Source: Nymphalis io
Lineage: Eukaryota > Arthropoda > Insecta > Lepidoptera > Nymphalidae
DNA length: 64,000 bases
Direction: 5' to 3'
Assembly (NCBI RefSeq): GCF_905147045.1
Contig: NC_065892.1
Span: 1,121,001-1,185,000, forward strand
The notes beneath the pieces are model-generated. The model made no database searches. It had not been told where the DNA came from and was given only the letters and a program-made list of their open reading frames with translations. The position numbers and the translations under genes are program-made. Below are positions 22,791 through 34,427 of the stretch, in pieces. The first letter of the stretch is position 1. Each line of letters begins with the position of its first letter.

Positions 22791-23269
22791 AAAGAAGCTT
22801 TAACTCAGGTAGTGCTAAGGTCGTACAACAATTTCGAAATGTCACTTCTATCACTCAAACTAAAAGCTAGTATTCGACGAATTATGAATAAATAATTATT
22901 TATTGTCAATCTGTCTGATACTATTCTTGGAATGCCATGATTTATGAAGCATCGTTCATCTCAATATCATTGTGAATCATTTATATAAGAATATGAGAAG
23001 TGTTATTTTACCTTTCAATGTATATAATAATAAAGTTTAATGTCGAACAATTTAGTAACGTATAACAATGTGTGTAGTGAAACAAAATTTTATTGGCTTA
23101 AATACAACAAGAAATTGGTTGTTGAATCCAATGAAGTAATTGTTTCCCGAAACCGTAAAAGTTGAATGAAATTGTTGTTACAATTACTATATTCGCAGCT
23201 GTATGCAAATTTTTATCACCAGCAATTAGGAAGAATTGAATCATCTGCTGTTGGACAACTTAATCCACT

Positions 23270-23530
23270 TCCAAAACCAAACACTAGTGGTACTCAACAG
23301 ATATTCTACCGCAAAACAGTAGTATTTGGTATTGTTGTGGTCCAGTTTGAAGGGTGTGTGAGCCAGTGTAATTACAGGCACAGGGGACATAACATCTTAG
23401 TACTCAAGGTTGGCGCATTGGTGATGTAAGCAATGGTTAACATTACTTACAATGCCAATGTTTATAGGCGTTAGTGGACCACTTACCATCACGTGGCCCA
23501 TATACTCGTCCGCCTATCTATTCTATAAAC
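23270..23530 (+). mobile_element. Element D copy, 5' end altered
   Basis: From 'cagatattctaccgcaaaac' to 'tctattctataaac' the order matches element D, including 'agccagtgtaattacaggc' and 'cacttaccatcacgtggccc'. The 5' 50 bases are rearranged or decayed. Confidence 0.8.
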
Positions 23531-23539
23531 AAAACAGAT

Positions 23540-24700
23540 AATATTACACACCCCCACATATCAATATTATAAAGAATCAAGTTTTGTTTTTGTGTTTTTC
23601 GGTTTCAAGAAAAAACTATAAATCCAATTTTAATGGAACTTCTAGATTGGCATTGGTTTATAGATTTAGGCATATAAATAGTTAGTTATTATATTGTATA
23701 GCTTATTATGTCAACGTAGTGGGACTAAATCGTCGGACCGAGAGTTGAAAAACAAGCTTCAATTTAAATAGTTGCTCTGCGTTGTTTTACTTGCTTTAAA
23801 CGTTACTGTTCTGCCCCCGTCAGTCGTAGAGTAATGTTAAAGTCTATGATAATTCTCAATATATAGGCTATATAACGAATTTCTTTCAAATCAGACTCTA
23901 ATAATTAAAGTCACATACTCACTACAGTGTGACGTCACCAATACTAATAATGTGAGCAAATATGCAGTTAAATTGTTTTGATGCAACTGGTTTTAGCTGC
24001 TAGATTTGAATCAGACATACAACAGGTCAAGATAAATAAACGTTTGGAAAGCCAAAATAAATTTATATAATTAACGTAATTCGATAAACAAATCAAATTG
24101 AATATTAATTCATGAGATGTAAGTGATAATTCCAGATAAAATTTTAATTATACGAACAAATTATCGATATAAAATAATTAAAATTATATTTAATACGAGA
24201 TGAACCATTTGATGTATATTTAATTATCCGTTAACAAAGGATATATTTAAATAAATCAAACTCAGATTACTTGATTCATTAAGTAAATCGACCTCTTATT
24301 AAAATTAGTCCCGTTTGTAGCTACTAATCGGATTGTGATTTTGATTAATAATTTATTATTAATTTAACTTTTTGAAATATTCAATATACATTTCTATTTC
24401 GCTGCTATTTATGTTTGGCATTGCTGAGCAAGCGGCGTAAAAACATTATAATAAATATATACTTGACACTCGTATTATAATTGAGTTTAATTTTTCTCAT
24501 CTACGTTGTTTTTTGGAAATCTCTTTGAAAACTCATTACCTCGTACTCAATCGCCTGAGACTGAAATTTGAGCCACTCGTAGCACCCACATACTAATGTT
24601 ATAAAGAGTTTTTGTGTGTTTTTTTCCACTTTCACGCAAAAACAATCAATCCCATTGGTATGGAGCTTCTATATCAGTTTAGGTTATAGTTTTAGAATGC
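23540..24700. other. AT-rich DNA with two family H starts
   Basis: About 23545-23690 ('atattataaagaatcaag' onward) and 24580-24700 ('ctaatgttataaagagttt' onward) look like the 5' parts of old lepidopteran repeats and resemble each other. Between them is AT-rich sequence without a supported gene. Confidence 0.4.
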
Positions 24701-25127
24701 CGATGTAGTGCGTTTATCTGCTGCAGATTCTCATTAGATCAATGTAGTCGGAGAAAATAGTTGGACTAAGCCCTCACGCTGTACGCAAACCAAACAGCGA
24801 AAACCATGTATGACATATTTGTAAATCTCTAAAACGTCTAAAGAAAAGCTTTGCGGGCTTACTTATCTTGTATACAGACATGAATTCAAAATGAGGTTCT
24901 TATATGGGTGTTATATTAGCAAAATATATTGATCAAAATGATGTACCGTCCGACCTTCCTTAAAAGCGAGATGCAAATTAATTATGTATCATCGTTATAA
25001 ATTCATTAAGGTGAAATCCAAGAGAGCAAAACCGACGATGAGAGTTTATGATAACAGGCAAACAACCGGGACTTAATTTTTTTATAGAAAAGGTTTTTTT
25101 TAAGTCTGTTATATCATATTTTAAGTC

Positions 25128-25318
25128 CAGAACACGTGAATATTAACCGATGACCGCGGGTTGGCTGCGGGTCGATCTGTGCGAACACCTCTGAATTTTC
25201 ATTTACTTACATCGAGATGAATGTATCCACCAACCCGTATTGCAGAAGTATGGTGGAATAAGTTGCAAACCTCCCAAAGGAAAGGAGGCCTTGGCCCAGC
25301 AGTGGAAAATTTAGAGGC
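25128..25318 (+). mobile_element. SINE-A copy with internal deletions
   Basis: 'gaacacgtgaatattaaccg', 'atgaccgcgggtt', 'accaacccgtattgcag' and 'ggccttggcccagcagtgg' follow SINE-A order. Box B is interrupted by an insertion. Confidence 0.7.
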
Positions 25319-26035
25319 ATCTTCTTTACTTTACTATCATATAGACAATACCCATGCACATGGCTTCATATTAAAGCGAGCGATTGAATCCAGAGAACAC
25401 AATTTGTAAGCAATAGCGCACTCGAGTACCAATTACATCTCTATAACCCTAGACAGGACCATTGTAGTAGTTCTAAGAAACATTTATAAAAGCATTCGCA
25501 TCTTAACATTTTAATTTTTCTGTAAGGTTTGAATTGTTTAGTGATCGATTTCATTTAATAATTACAAATGTCAATTCAAAATATAGTTTATTCAAGTAAG
25601 TTGCTTTAAGTTACCACCGCTTCGAAATGATTCTACCGAGAAGAACCAATAATAACTGTAGTTATTTTATCCGAAATTTAATAAACATAAGTAATTAAAT
25701 ACAACTCAATTATTATTAATATTATAATCATATATTTCCAGAATTTTATCGACAGATACGTCTTAATAATAAATAATATAAAATAGATTGTATTTTAATA
25801 TTAAATTTATAAACACAAATTACTATTATAGTTAATAAATCTGAGTTCATAAATATGTAAAAAGTTTTTACTCTAAGTATAGAGAAGCTTGTTTACAAAA
25901 CGCTTGTCATGACATCTTAAAATATATCAAATATACTTCATTCGCGTAGACTTTTGCGAGTAGTTTAATATAATTTTATTAAAATCTGCTTATATCAAGT
26001 ATAATAAATAATGATAGAATTGATTTAGCGTTAGG
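25319..26035. other. AT-rich DNA with a family F fragment
   Basis: At 25608-25668 'accaccgcttcgaaatg' and 'ccgagaagaaccaataat' match family F. The rest is AT-rich and featureless. Confidence 0.45.
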
Positions 26036-26275
26036 GCTTTGTGCAATTCCTTTTACAACCTCATCGGATGTTCCACCATTAAACAACAGCGAATTGAAGG
26101 CTGAGTTATCCATTATACATATACTCACAAAGGACTTAACGCTATAGTTCCCAAGGGTCGGTGACTCAATGGCGATGTAAGAAACGGTTAATATTTCTTA
26201 AAGCACCAATGTATATTGGTAGTGACAAATTATCAGGTGCCTCATTTGCCCGTCCGTCCTATCCTAATTTTTTTT
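26036..26275 (+). mobile_element. Element D copy, decayed
   Basis: 'gggctttgtgcaattcc', 'atagttcccaagggtcgg', 'aaatatttcttaaagcaccaatg' mirrored by 'attatcaggtgcctcatttgcccgtccg' and a T-rich end match element D order with many substitutions. Confidence 0.65.
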
Positions 26276-26562
26276 AATAAAATTATTATAAATATAAAAG
26301 TCACTCCTTACGATATTATAATATTCGTCTATTAACGAGACTCCAAGAGTAGACCGTTATTTAAAATTTGGTCATACATATTACGAGCGTAACAATGTTT
26401 CTCATGAGTGTAATACTTAAGTGCTAAGTTATAGCTTACGTTTTATGCAAGCCTAACGATTCCTTTTAAACTTGTGTGCAATAAAGCTTTTCTATTATAT
26501 TCTTTATGTAAATTAAGAAATAAAAATAAGCTCATTTATTTAAGTTTTTTAAAAACATAATT

Positions 26563-26655
26563 GTATGAGTGTGAGTGAGATAGTGTGAGTATTATATGAG
26601 TCAATGATAAAAGGTTACTCTTTTGTCATGTGGAACGTTTCACTCACTCATACGT
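26563..26655. repeat. Long imperfect hairpin
   Basis: Outer arms GTATGAGTGTGAGTGA and TCACTCACTCATAC pair with a two-base bulge. An inner stem, TGATAAAAG with CTTTTGTCA, closes around a short loop. The whole is about 93 bases. It may be a small foldback element or a small-RNA precursor. Confidence 0.4.
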
Positions 26656-26739
26656 TACTTAGAAATTTTTACTTTTATCCGAACTAAATATAAAATAATT
26701 TTTAAAAGAGATTTTTTTTTGCTGAATGCAGCGATATGA

Positions 26740-27036
26740 GCCGAGATGGCCTAGTGGTAAGAACGCGTGAATCTTAACCGATGATTGTGGGTTCAAACCC
26801 GGGCAAGCACCACTAAATTTTCATGTGCTTAATTTGTGTTAATAATTCATCTCGAGCTTGACGGTAAAGGAAAACATCGTGAGGAAACCTGCATGTGTCT
26901 AATTTCATTGAAATTATACCACATGTGTATTCTACCAACCCGCATTGGAGCAGCGTGGTGGAATAAGTTCCAAAGCTTCTCCTCAAAAGAGGGAGAGGAG
27001 GCATTAACTCAACAGTGGGACATTTACAGGCTGATA
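26740..27036 (+). mobile_element. SINE-A, near full-length
   Basis: Head GCCGAGATGGCCTAGTGG and box B 'gggttcaaacccggg' are intact. The body and the 'aacagtgggacatttacagg' end are present. It differs from the 7531 copy by scattered substitutions. Confidence 0.88.
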
Positions 27037-27604
27037 CTCTTACTGTACTGCAGTGATATAAAACGAATACTTAGAAAAATATAAAAATTGTGATAATAAT
27101 TATTATATTAAGTAATGCATTAGTTAATACAAGAAAATATTTAAAAGTAATCAATCTAAATTATAATGTTTAAAAGTAATCAAATTATTTTAAGCTAAAA
27201 TTCTTATAATTATAAAAAGGCGTTATTTCTCATCACATATGTAGATATATCTTTGGTATGCCCATATCCCATTTATTAGGGTAAGGTACTGTGGATTTAG
27301 CGGACATAGTGTCCAGACTTTTTATTGCAAACACTTTTGTGTGGATTGACATTCAACCACCATGATCATTGTTGAAGCTGTAAATGTATATGATATTTAT
27401 ACATGAGCTTAACACCACTTTCCCTTATTCGGCTTACATAACACAAGGGTTATAACTTCATGTACTCAGCCAGAAAACTCAACGACAATGAAATTATATA
27501 TATAAATATATATTTCACTATATATATATATAAGAAAAATGTATTTAGAATATGATTTGCGTAAAATCTGTTCTTAGTGAGCGTCTAAGTTAGAAAAGGA
27601 GTGA

Positions 27605-28075
27605 CTGTAACAAATTTCAAGTCAATCGGGCGCATAGGATTGAACCTTTACAATTGCGTCGCGAGATAGCAGTACTGAGCGCTTTCTATCGTCTGTATCA
27701 CGGCGAGTGCTCTGAGGAATTATTCTCTCTAATTCCTGCTTCCCCTTCCTTCTTAAGTCCACGCGAGCTGGTTCTCGATGTCACCGCCTAACTGTGACAT
27801 CAATTCCATCGCGCACAAAGAAATTTGGCAACTCCTTTCTTTGTCGCACTACCAAGGAATGGAATTCCTTACCAGCTCACGTGTTCCCCTCCTCTTACAA
27901 CCCGGGTTTCTTCAAACGAGGCGTGAAGAGGCATCTTGCGGGCCGGCAAGGCGGGGACGGCTAGTACAGAACATTCTTCCCGACTGTACTGGCCGTCGTT
28001 GCGTTTGGACTCTACTACCACTTGCCATCAGGTGGAGTAGAGTCATTTGCCATCCCGGGGCATATAAAAAATAAA
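27605..28075 (+). pseudogene. LINE ORF2 C-terminal remnant with one frameshift
   Basis: The first frame (about 27620-27745) reads the LINE landmarks IEPLQLRREIAVLSAFYRLY and HGECSEELFSLIPAS, typical of the C-terminal part of non-LTR retrotransposon polymerase proteins. At about 27743 one C is missing in a C run (CTTCCCCTTCC against CTTCCCCCTTCC in the copy at 42825). This moves the rest to another frame, which then reads STRAGSRCHRL, KEWNSLPAHVFPSSYNPGFF and KRGVKRHLAGRQ before a natural TAG at about 27961-27963. A 3' UTR with CCACTTGCCATCAGGTGG (28018-28035) and an A-rich tail follow. It is a 5'-truncated, dead insertion of a Jockey/CR1-like element. Confidence 0.82.
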
Positions 28076-28287
28076 ATAAAAATAGGAGATCTCCTGATGA
28101 ATGGTATTTCGCTTATATGTATATACATTTCAAGAGATAATCCCTTAGAACTGTGATTACATTATAACGCATCTTTGAATCCCCATTACTGCAAAGTATT
28201 GGTTTTTGGCGGTAGACTAACTGAAGCAAATCCTACTATTATTTACCACCTACAGACTCACATGCATATTACATAAATATACATACT

Positions 28288-28575
28288 GGTGGTAGAGCTT
28301 TGTGCAAGCTCGTCTGGGTAGGTACCACCCACTCATCAGATATTCTACCGCAAAACAGCAATACTTGATATTGTTGTGTTCCGGTTTGAAGGGTGAGTAA
28401 GCCAGTGTAATTACAGGCACAAGGGACATAAAATCTTAGTTCCCAAGGTTGGTGGCGCATTGGATATGTAAGCGATGGTTGACATTTCTTACAATGCCAA
28501 TGTCTAAGAGCGTTGGTGACCACTTACCATCAGGTGGCCCATATGCTCGTCCGCCTTCCTATTCTATAAAAAAAA
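28288..28575 (+). mobile_element. Element D, full-length young copy
   Basis: It runs from TGGTGGTAGAGCTTTGTGC to 'cttcctattctat' with an A tail. It is nearly identical (four visible differences in about 280 bases) to the inverted copy at 60883-61202, so the family was active recently. It contains CCACTTACCATCAGGTGG at 28520-28537. An 84-codon minus-strand frame in it is shared with the other copy only because the DNA is shared. Non-coding and probably LINE-dependent. Confidence 0.88.
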
Positions 28576-29289
28576 AAAAAATATATATAAATCCATATGA
28601 TTTTTTCCTCCTGACCGATCTTTCATCGCAGACTAGCTTGTGCGTAAGGGATGTTTTAGCGCACTATCGTGTGAACATAGGTTTATTCATTTTCTCTCTC
28701 TCAATAATCCGTCAATTAATGGAAACTAACGATAAAAGATCAAGCATAGCAGGGTTTATAACTTTTAAAGTGCCCTCCGCTAATTCTGAGACCTCAAAAT
28801 CTGCAACCTTATAAGGTAACAACAATATAGTTTCTCAATATATATGTATATCATGAAAAACTAGATGTAAATAAGAAATTTGTCTTTGCATCAATTTATC
28901 ATATTGCAGTGCAAGCCGTGAGGGACACGTCTGCCTAACGACCGCAGCTCTTCAGTTAAAATGTTCGGAACATCCTAAACGGCGGAATAATCGCAATGCA
29001 TTGCCCCCTGGAGCATATGCAACAGATAATGTTGAAAGACGTTGAAGATGCCGACTTTTAAGTTTTCAATTCTTTAGGGTGTTTTTAAGCAATACGAAAA
29101 TGAACGAAGATTGCTCAGGGCGGGTTTTAGGATATAGATACCTATCTTATCTTAACTGTACTTTTAATTTGTTTATAAGCAATAGAAAATCGGCATGCCT
29201 ACGTGTATGCGTATTATATAAAGCGAGAAATCTTTATGTAAATTATATAAAATATTCAATTCGTTAGGACGAGCTATGATCATTATTGT
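28576..29289. other. No gene seen
   Basis: Some single-copy, less AT-rich sequence around 28860-29060 ('agtgcaagccgtgagggacacg', 'gcattgccccctggagc') shows no motif or repeat match. Confidence 0.45.
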
Positions 29290-29515
29290 TAAAAACACGT
29301 GAATCATAAACGAAAATCGCGTGTTGAAACCAAAACATCACTAAATTTTATGGTGTTTGATTCGTATTTTTAATTCGCTTCGTACTTAGCGTTAAAGGAA
29401 AATCGCGAGGAAACCTGCCTACGTCGGATGAAATTCTGTTACAAGGAGCAGCATGATGGAATAAGCCTAAAAGGCACGGCTTACCCAGCAGTGGGACGCT
29501 TAAATTATGTTACTT
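29290..29515 (+). mobile_element. SINE-A copy, strongly decayed
   Basis: 'aacacgtgaatcataaacg', 'gaggaaacctgcctacg', 'gaaattctgttacaaggagcagc' and 'cttacccagcagtgggac' preserve SINE-A order. Confidence 0.65.
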
Positions 29516-30484
29516 TAATTTTGCTGTTGAGGGTATTACTCACACCGTCTAGAATATTATTCGTTACTAATAAACATATAAATTTCGATCTTTCGGAAGT
29601 GATGTATAATTTCTACTTACTGAGACCTCACTAAAATATCCGTATTTAATAATAAGAAACTATTTGCTAATAATACACGATGGTTAGTCGATTTCTAAAA
29701 CAATTCAATATCAAAGCTATGCGTTGTGTGCAGTTGAATGCAATTCCTATTATTCATACGCTTGAATAAATGAAAATATTTCAAAAATACCTCGAGCTAA
29801 TAAAGAGCATACGAAATGGTGAGAGACAAAGAGTGCACTTGTTGCTCGATCTGTCGGTATGCGACACACGACACGAGCCTGTTCTACGGTATATTTTGGC
29901 AGGAATGCGAGCCCGGCTATTGTTTACGCGAATTTAGGGAATACAATTTCGTTCATTCCTTTTCAATTGCCGAAACAAAAAACAAATAATATTTGATTAA
30001 TAAATTGGAGTGACATTGATTGGTAACGTTTTAAATGAGAATAAAATTAATAAACGTATTATAAACAATGATAATGAAATTCATTGTAAGAAATGATGCG
30101 CAACGAAATATAATAACAGAAATATCGTAATGATATTTATTAAAATATTAAATTTATACAAACCTATTGCATTTCTTTGTTCGTGTATATGTATAATATA
30201 TAAATATGTTACAGAGAATAATATAGTATTAAAAAAGCTTAAACAGCACAATTTCTGGCAAAGGATTTTTTTTAAAGAAAATTTCACTAAACTATAACTA
30301 CTAGAATACTCCACTTTGGATTGACAAATATTACATGCCATCACTGTCTTTTAAGGCTCGACTGTGACGTTTTCATACAACTGAGATTTATTTTTAAATT
30401 TACAAATGGCGACGAACAAATCGGTGCACGGCATCGGTACTGCAAGAATTATAAGCCACTCTTTTAAATGCCTCATTGAACATA
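29516..30484. other. No gene seen
   Basis: AT-rich. A slightly G+C-raised patch at 29810-29930 ('gatctgtcggtatgcgacac', 'cgagcccggc') is single-copy and unassigned. Confidence 0.45.
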
Positions 30485-30560
30485 GCATCTAACATGTTAT
30501 ATCCCTTGTCTGTAATTACACTGGCTTACTAACCCTCAAAAATTGAAACATAGCAATACC
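30485..30560 (-). mobile_element. Element D fragment
   Basis: 'tatcccttgtctgtaattacac' and 'tggcttactaaccctc' match the reverse complement of the element D middle. Confidence 0.6.
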
Positions 30561-30982
30561 TATAATTGATTTTAGAGACGGAATAACTAATATTCGGTAG
30601 CCAGACTTGCGAGTTGAATTCAATATAATAATTTAGCTTAAGCCTAATGGTCTTTGTCTACAATTAAACCGGTTTAGTTAAACTAAACCTTCATTTAATT
30701 GAGACTTAAGGTGATTAGATTGTAATTAAATTAAGTGTAGATGTACATAATAGCTATACAGATGTTATCATGAAAATTAAAGAAACAAGGAAAACAAAAC
30801 TCAAAAAGGCTCGGACGGAAAGTGTATTAGAATACAGAGAAACTGTAACAAAAACTTTCGAAGCAACCGTTGAACGTCCGAACTGTATTTTTGTGAAATA
30901 TCTATTGAAGTAATATTTTAACGATTTTTCTTAATTTAATTGTATATTTAAATATTTGTTAGTGTATAATGATATATAATAT

Positions 30983-31043
30983 CAGCTCATCGCCGTCCAC
31001 TGCTGGACGAAAGCCTCCCCATAGAACGCCAACCATCCCGATC
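30983..31043 (+). mobile_element. Family G fragment
   Basis: 'gctcatcgccgtccactgc', 'tggacgaaagcctcccc' and 'agaacgccaacc' are the hallmark of a very common lepidopteran LINE-type repeat. Only about 60 bases remain. Confidence 0.7.
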
Positions 31044-31124
31044 TTAGTGTATAATATATAGTTGTATATATTTGTATTAAGTATTAAAGTGTGTGTAAAT
31101 ATTTATATGTATGTTAGGAGTACA

Positions 31125-31300
31125 CCTGGCCATATCTTTAAAATTTCTCTCAGATTGGTTGTCTGTAAGAGATGGCTCATTATTCATAAGTCAGTATACA
31201 ACACATATTACATTCAATCCTCAAACAACACAGTTATCAACACTTTCTCTATTATATGTCCTAACAATAAAGTATATTAAATTAAATAACGTAGTATAAA
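31125..31300 (+). mobile_element. LINE 3'-UTR-like fragment
   Basis: 'attggttgtctgtaagagatgg' and, 110 bases on, 'cctaacaataaagtatatt' resemble a lepidopteran non-LTR 3' UTR with its polyadenylation-like end. Related to 22130-22190. Confidence 0.45.
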
Positions 31301-31429
31301 TTTAAATTAATCTCAACAGAGTTTTTATATGAAATAGAAAAAATATATATAACGTGAAACGCAAGAGAGCTAGTAATATGTACATATCAAAGAGGATTCC
31401 GTCGCATGTGGGAACTTACGAGTACTTAC

Positions 31430-31582
31430 CTCAAGAATTGGCTTGTGATTACGAAGTACGTAGACATCTTCAATGACAGGCCTCACTAATTTGTAGATAA
31501 GACCTCTCCGGCTTGCGGTTACGTTGTAATGGGATCTAGTATTGTTGCTATCATGTCTACATTGTTCGGATACACCGCTGGC
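31430..31582 (-). other. Weak candidate internal exon
   Basis: A 51-codon minus-strand frame without an ATG ends exactly at a consensus donor, GAG|GTAAGT (last exon base 31430). Its end reads GLIYKLVRPVIEDVYVLRN. Composition is balanced against AT-rich flanks, and no repeat was recognised. The upstream acceptor is unclear: an AG near 31579 lacks a good pyrimidine tract. The frame length is within chance. No protein family was recognised. Confidence 0.15.
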
Positions 31583-31599
31583 TTACATGCTATCAAGTT

Positions 31600-32252
31600 A
31601 AGTTTCAAGTATTATTCACTAAAAGTCTTAAATTACTGTGATGGTTTTGTTTAGTGATTAAATAATTATACTCATATACCAAAGCATCAAGCCCTTTCAT
31701 TGTCTGTTCTGTTCGATAAGGACATTTCAAATATATATTTTTTTAATAGAGATTTTCTTATATCCTCTAGCGGGCGCCATCGTAAATTTAGTAAGATGTT
31801 TCATACGCTACTAACGATACCTGATTTGTCAAATTATGATAGATCGTTTAGAAGAATTGCAGGAACTGACGAACATACATAGCCTGATAAAATCGTAACT
31901 GTCCTTTTAGCTTCGCCGTTCGGATGAAAAACCATAAAAGTATTGTGACTTTCATAGTATTCTATGGTATTATTTGAAATAGATTAATATCACTTTCAGA
32001 ACAAATAACTGCAACAGAATTTCCGTGCAGTGAAGTCGAAGCTATACATACTTGTAACAATCTTAAAAACTACAAAATAAACTGTAGGTATTATTCTTAA
32101 CAAATACAGCACGATCACTGTGTATTTGCGTTTTGTAGTAGCTTGTACAGTTATTATATGATGTGTTAATGTTATATATATATATATAAAGGAATGATCC
32201 TTGTGTTCCTTACGTAATGAGTAAGGATACTCCTCCAATGAATAAATCTTGC
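31600..32252. other. No gene seen
   Basis: AT-rich single-copy sequence with a short TA run near 32175-32188. Frames of 60-80 codons lack motifs. Confidence 0.45.
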
Positions 32253-32342
32253 ATTAAGAGTGGGAACAAAAATATGAATCAGGATCGAACCTGCGACTTT
32301 TACATCTCTTGCCGGCCCGTAAAGCATTATTACGTTTAAAAA
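32253..32342 (-). mobile_element. SINE-E, tRNA-like fragment
   Basis: The minus strand carries 'gtcgcaggttcgatcctg' (box B) and, upstream, 'gctttacgggccggcaagag'. It matches the 8590-8697 copy over about 80 bases. Confidence 0.55.
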
Positions 32343-33542
32343 ATGCGTTTTAAAAAAGCTCTAACTAACTTACAGTTCTGAAATGTTATCAGTCAGATTA
32401 CCTAATTTAGTTTAAATAAAATTAAACGAATGAAAATCCAAATTAAAAACAACATTATTTAATTTGACATCGATCTATCTTATTTTTATATACCAATAAA
32501 CGAAGGCAAAGTGATCCTGCTAAAGAAAACAAAAACGTTACTACTTATTGAGTTAAACTAAAAATGACTAAAGTTATTTTCTTACAATGTTGCTTAATAC
32601 GAAGTATCTAAATACTACATTCGTTTTCATCAAGTTCCAACGCATACAATGTTGAGTCAGGCTGAGGGCATGACACTTTTATCACTTCAGAGGTCCAATT
32701 CTACTAATTTATAGCGTACGATACGTTTCTGATTCAATTCCAATCCAGCTTTGATTATTTTATATTTATTCGGATCGGAACCGAACCGATATGATGTTAA
32801 CATTATACTGTTAAGTCAAAATTAAACTTAATTGTTAACTTTTATACCAATATTCTATAACTAAAGTAAATAATAGGAAACAGGTTACAAGGCAACAATT
32901 ACATTTCGATTCGATTGCGATAAAGTGACAAATTTGTCAGTAGAATTGACCCCAGATCAACTATTCAATCTTCTCTAAGTGATTTTAGACTCGTTAACAT
33001 TTTCATTAAATTCTGTTGTAATCTTATAGATGCAAAGTTTCAATTTCCAAAATATAATATGTCATCCTTAATCAAACATTTGTTCTATGCATTTACTGAA
33101 TAAAAATCACAACTATTTATATTAAACTATGCCTTTATCGATTTGTTTTATTTAAAACTAATATTTTGAATACACCCACAGTTCCATTACTATTTTATTA
33201 TGTATAGCTTCAAATAAAAACATTTGAAATTTCATTATAAAAGCCAAAACCAATGACTTGTAAGGAACTAAATCATCACTTGATAGTACCGAGTCATAGT
33301 CAAATGTGAACCGATTTACATTGTATGTTGTTTTGACGCGTATATACTTTAAATATTATGATTAATGTAAACAAATAAATAAGTATCTAGCTCTGGTATA
33401 AATAATACACTAAGCAAATATTCATAAATTCAATAAGATATAAACAATGATTAAAATTTGAAAAAAGAAAGTAACCCATAAGTTTTATAGTAATTGAAAA
33501 TATATATTCTTAGACAATTTTATTATTACATTTTTGATTTTT
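32343..33542. other. AT-rich DNA, no gene seen
   Basis: No supported open frame or recognised repeat. Composition is uniform with many short A/T runs. Confidence 0.5.
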
Positions 33543-33812
33543 GACGAGTTGGTTGGCGTGGTTGGTAGATACTTGCCTTTCATGCCGAAGGTTGTGGGTT
33601 CGATTCCCACCCAGGACAGACATCTGTGTGCATGAACATGTCTGTTTGCCCTGCGTCTGGGCCTAATTATCTATATAAGTATGTATTTACAAAAGAAAAG
33701 TAGTATATGTAGTATATCAGCTGTCTGGTTTCCATAGCACAAGCTGTACGAGCTTAATTTGGGATCAGGTAGCCGTGTGTGAAAAATGTCCCAGGATATT
33801 ATTATTATTATT
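33543..33812 (+). mobile_element. SINE-B, full-length
   Basis: The tRNA-like head has box A around GTTGGCGTGGTTGGTAGA and box B 'gggttcgattccc', followed by 'acccaggacagacatctg'. The conserved body 'tgtatttacaaaagaaaagtag', 'gtctggtttccatag' and 'agccgtgtgtgaaaaatg' leads to an (ATT)n tail. Matches 43228, 44170 and 46351. Confidence 0.88.
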
Positions 33813-33829
33813 AATTTTAATATCGAAGA

Positions 33830-34100
33830 TGAAGGTTCAAATACATATGAAGCTAGGATGGTATTAATTATTTATCGAACTTAGGGCACAGAGAAAACAC
33901 CAAAACTTTGTCTCTCCCAAATACAAGTAACTGAACGTGGCTTTCTTGGAGCAGAATCAAGTTGTACCTTTGATTGCGGATGGCAAATGTTTGCCGTAGC
34001 TCACCGGAGAACCGCATCAATTATTCAAATAACTACATACAGAAATTGGCTAGACAAGTAATTTGCGAATATTAGTAGGAGGGTAGCATATTCTAAGCTT
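33830..34100. other. Single-copy balanced block
   Basis: It contains 'gtacctttgattgcggatgg' (TCF-like CTTTGAT) and 'gccgtagctcaccggagaac'. Non-repetitive, with no open frame recognised. Possible regulatory DNA. Confidence 0.18.
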
Positions 34101-34427
34101 CTTACAAGTTACGCGTCAAATAAGTTGGGGACACTTGAGAATGGACCTCATATGTATGGTAAGTAGTGCAACTCTGTACTCGAGTTGCTAGTTGTTCGTT
34201 AAGTGGCGTTATTAATTTGATGAAAATACCTATTGATCGCTTGTATTAGTTTCAGAGTTAGTCTATTTGCTACAGAGTATTAGAGGAAAGCAAATATTGT
34301 AGTCCGAAACATCCAACTGCTCTAATTGGATCGTCGATTTAAGCGTAACTCGATATGAGTGATATATAATCTAAACATAAATTGTTAATACTTTTACATT
34401 GAAACAAAGTGATTTATATATTGAGTT

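Noticed and set aside
28269..28523. 84-codon frame almost identical to one at 60945-61208
   Set aside because: Both lie in young element D copies. The similarity is of the DNA, the frame is absent or broken in other D copies, and the element has no coding landmarks.
33543..33620. tRNA gene (good box A and box B)
   Set aside because: The same head occurs in front of the same unique body and ATT tail in several copies, so it is a SINE-B head. The cloverleaf is incomplete.
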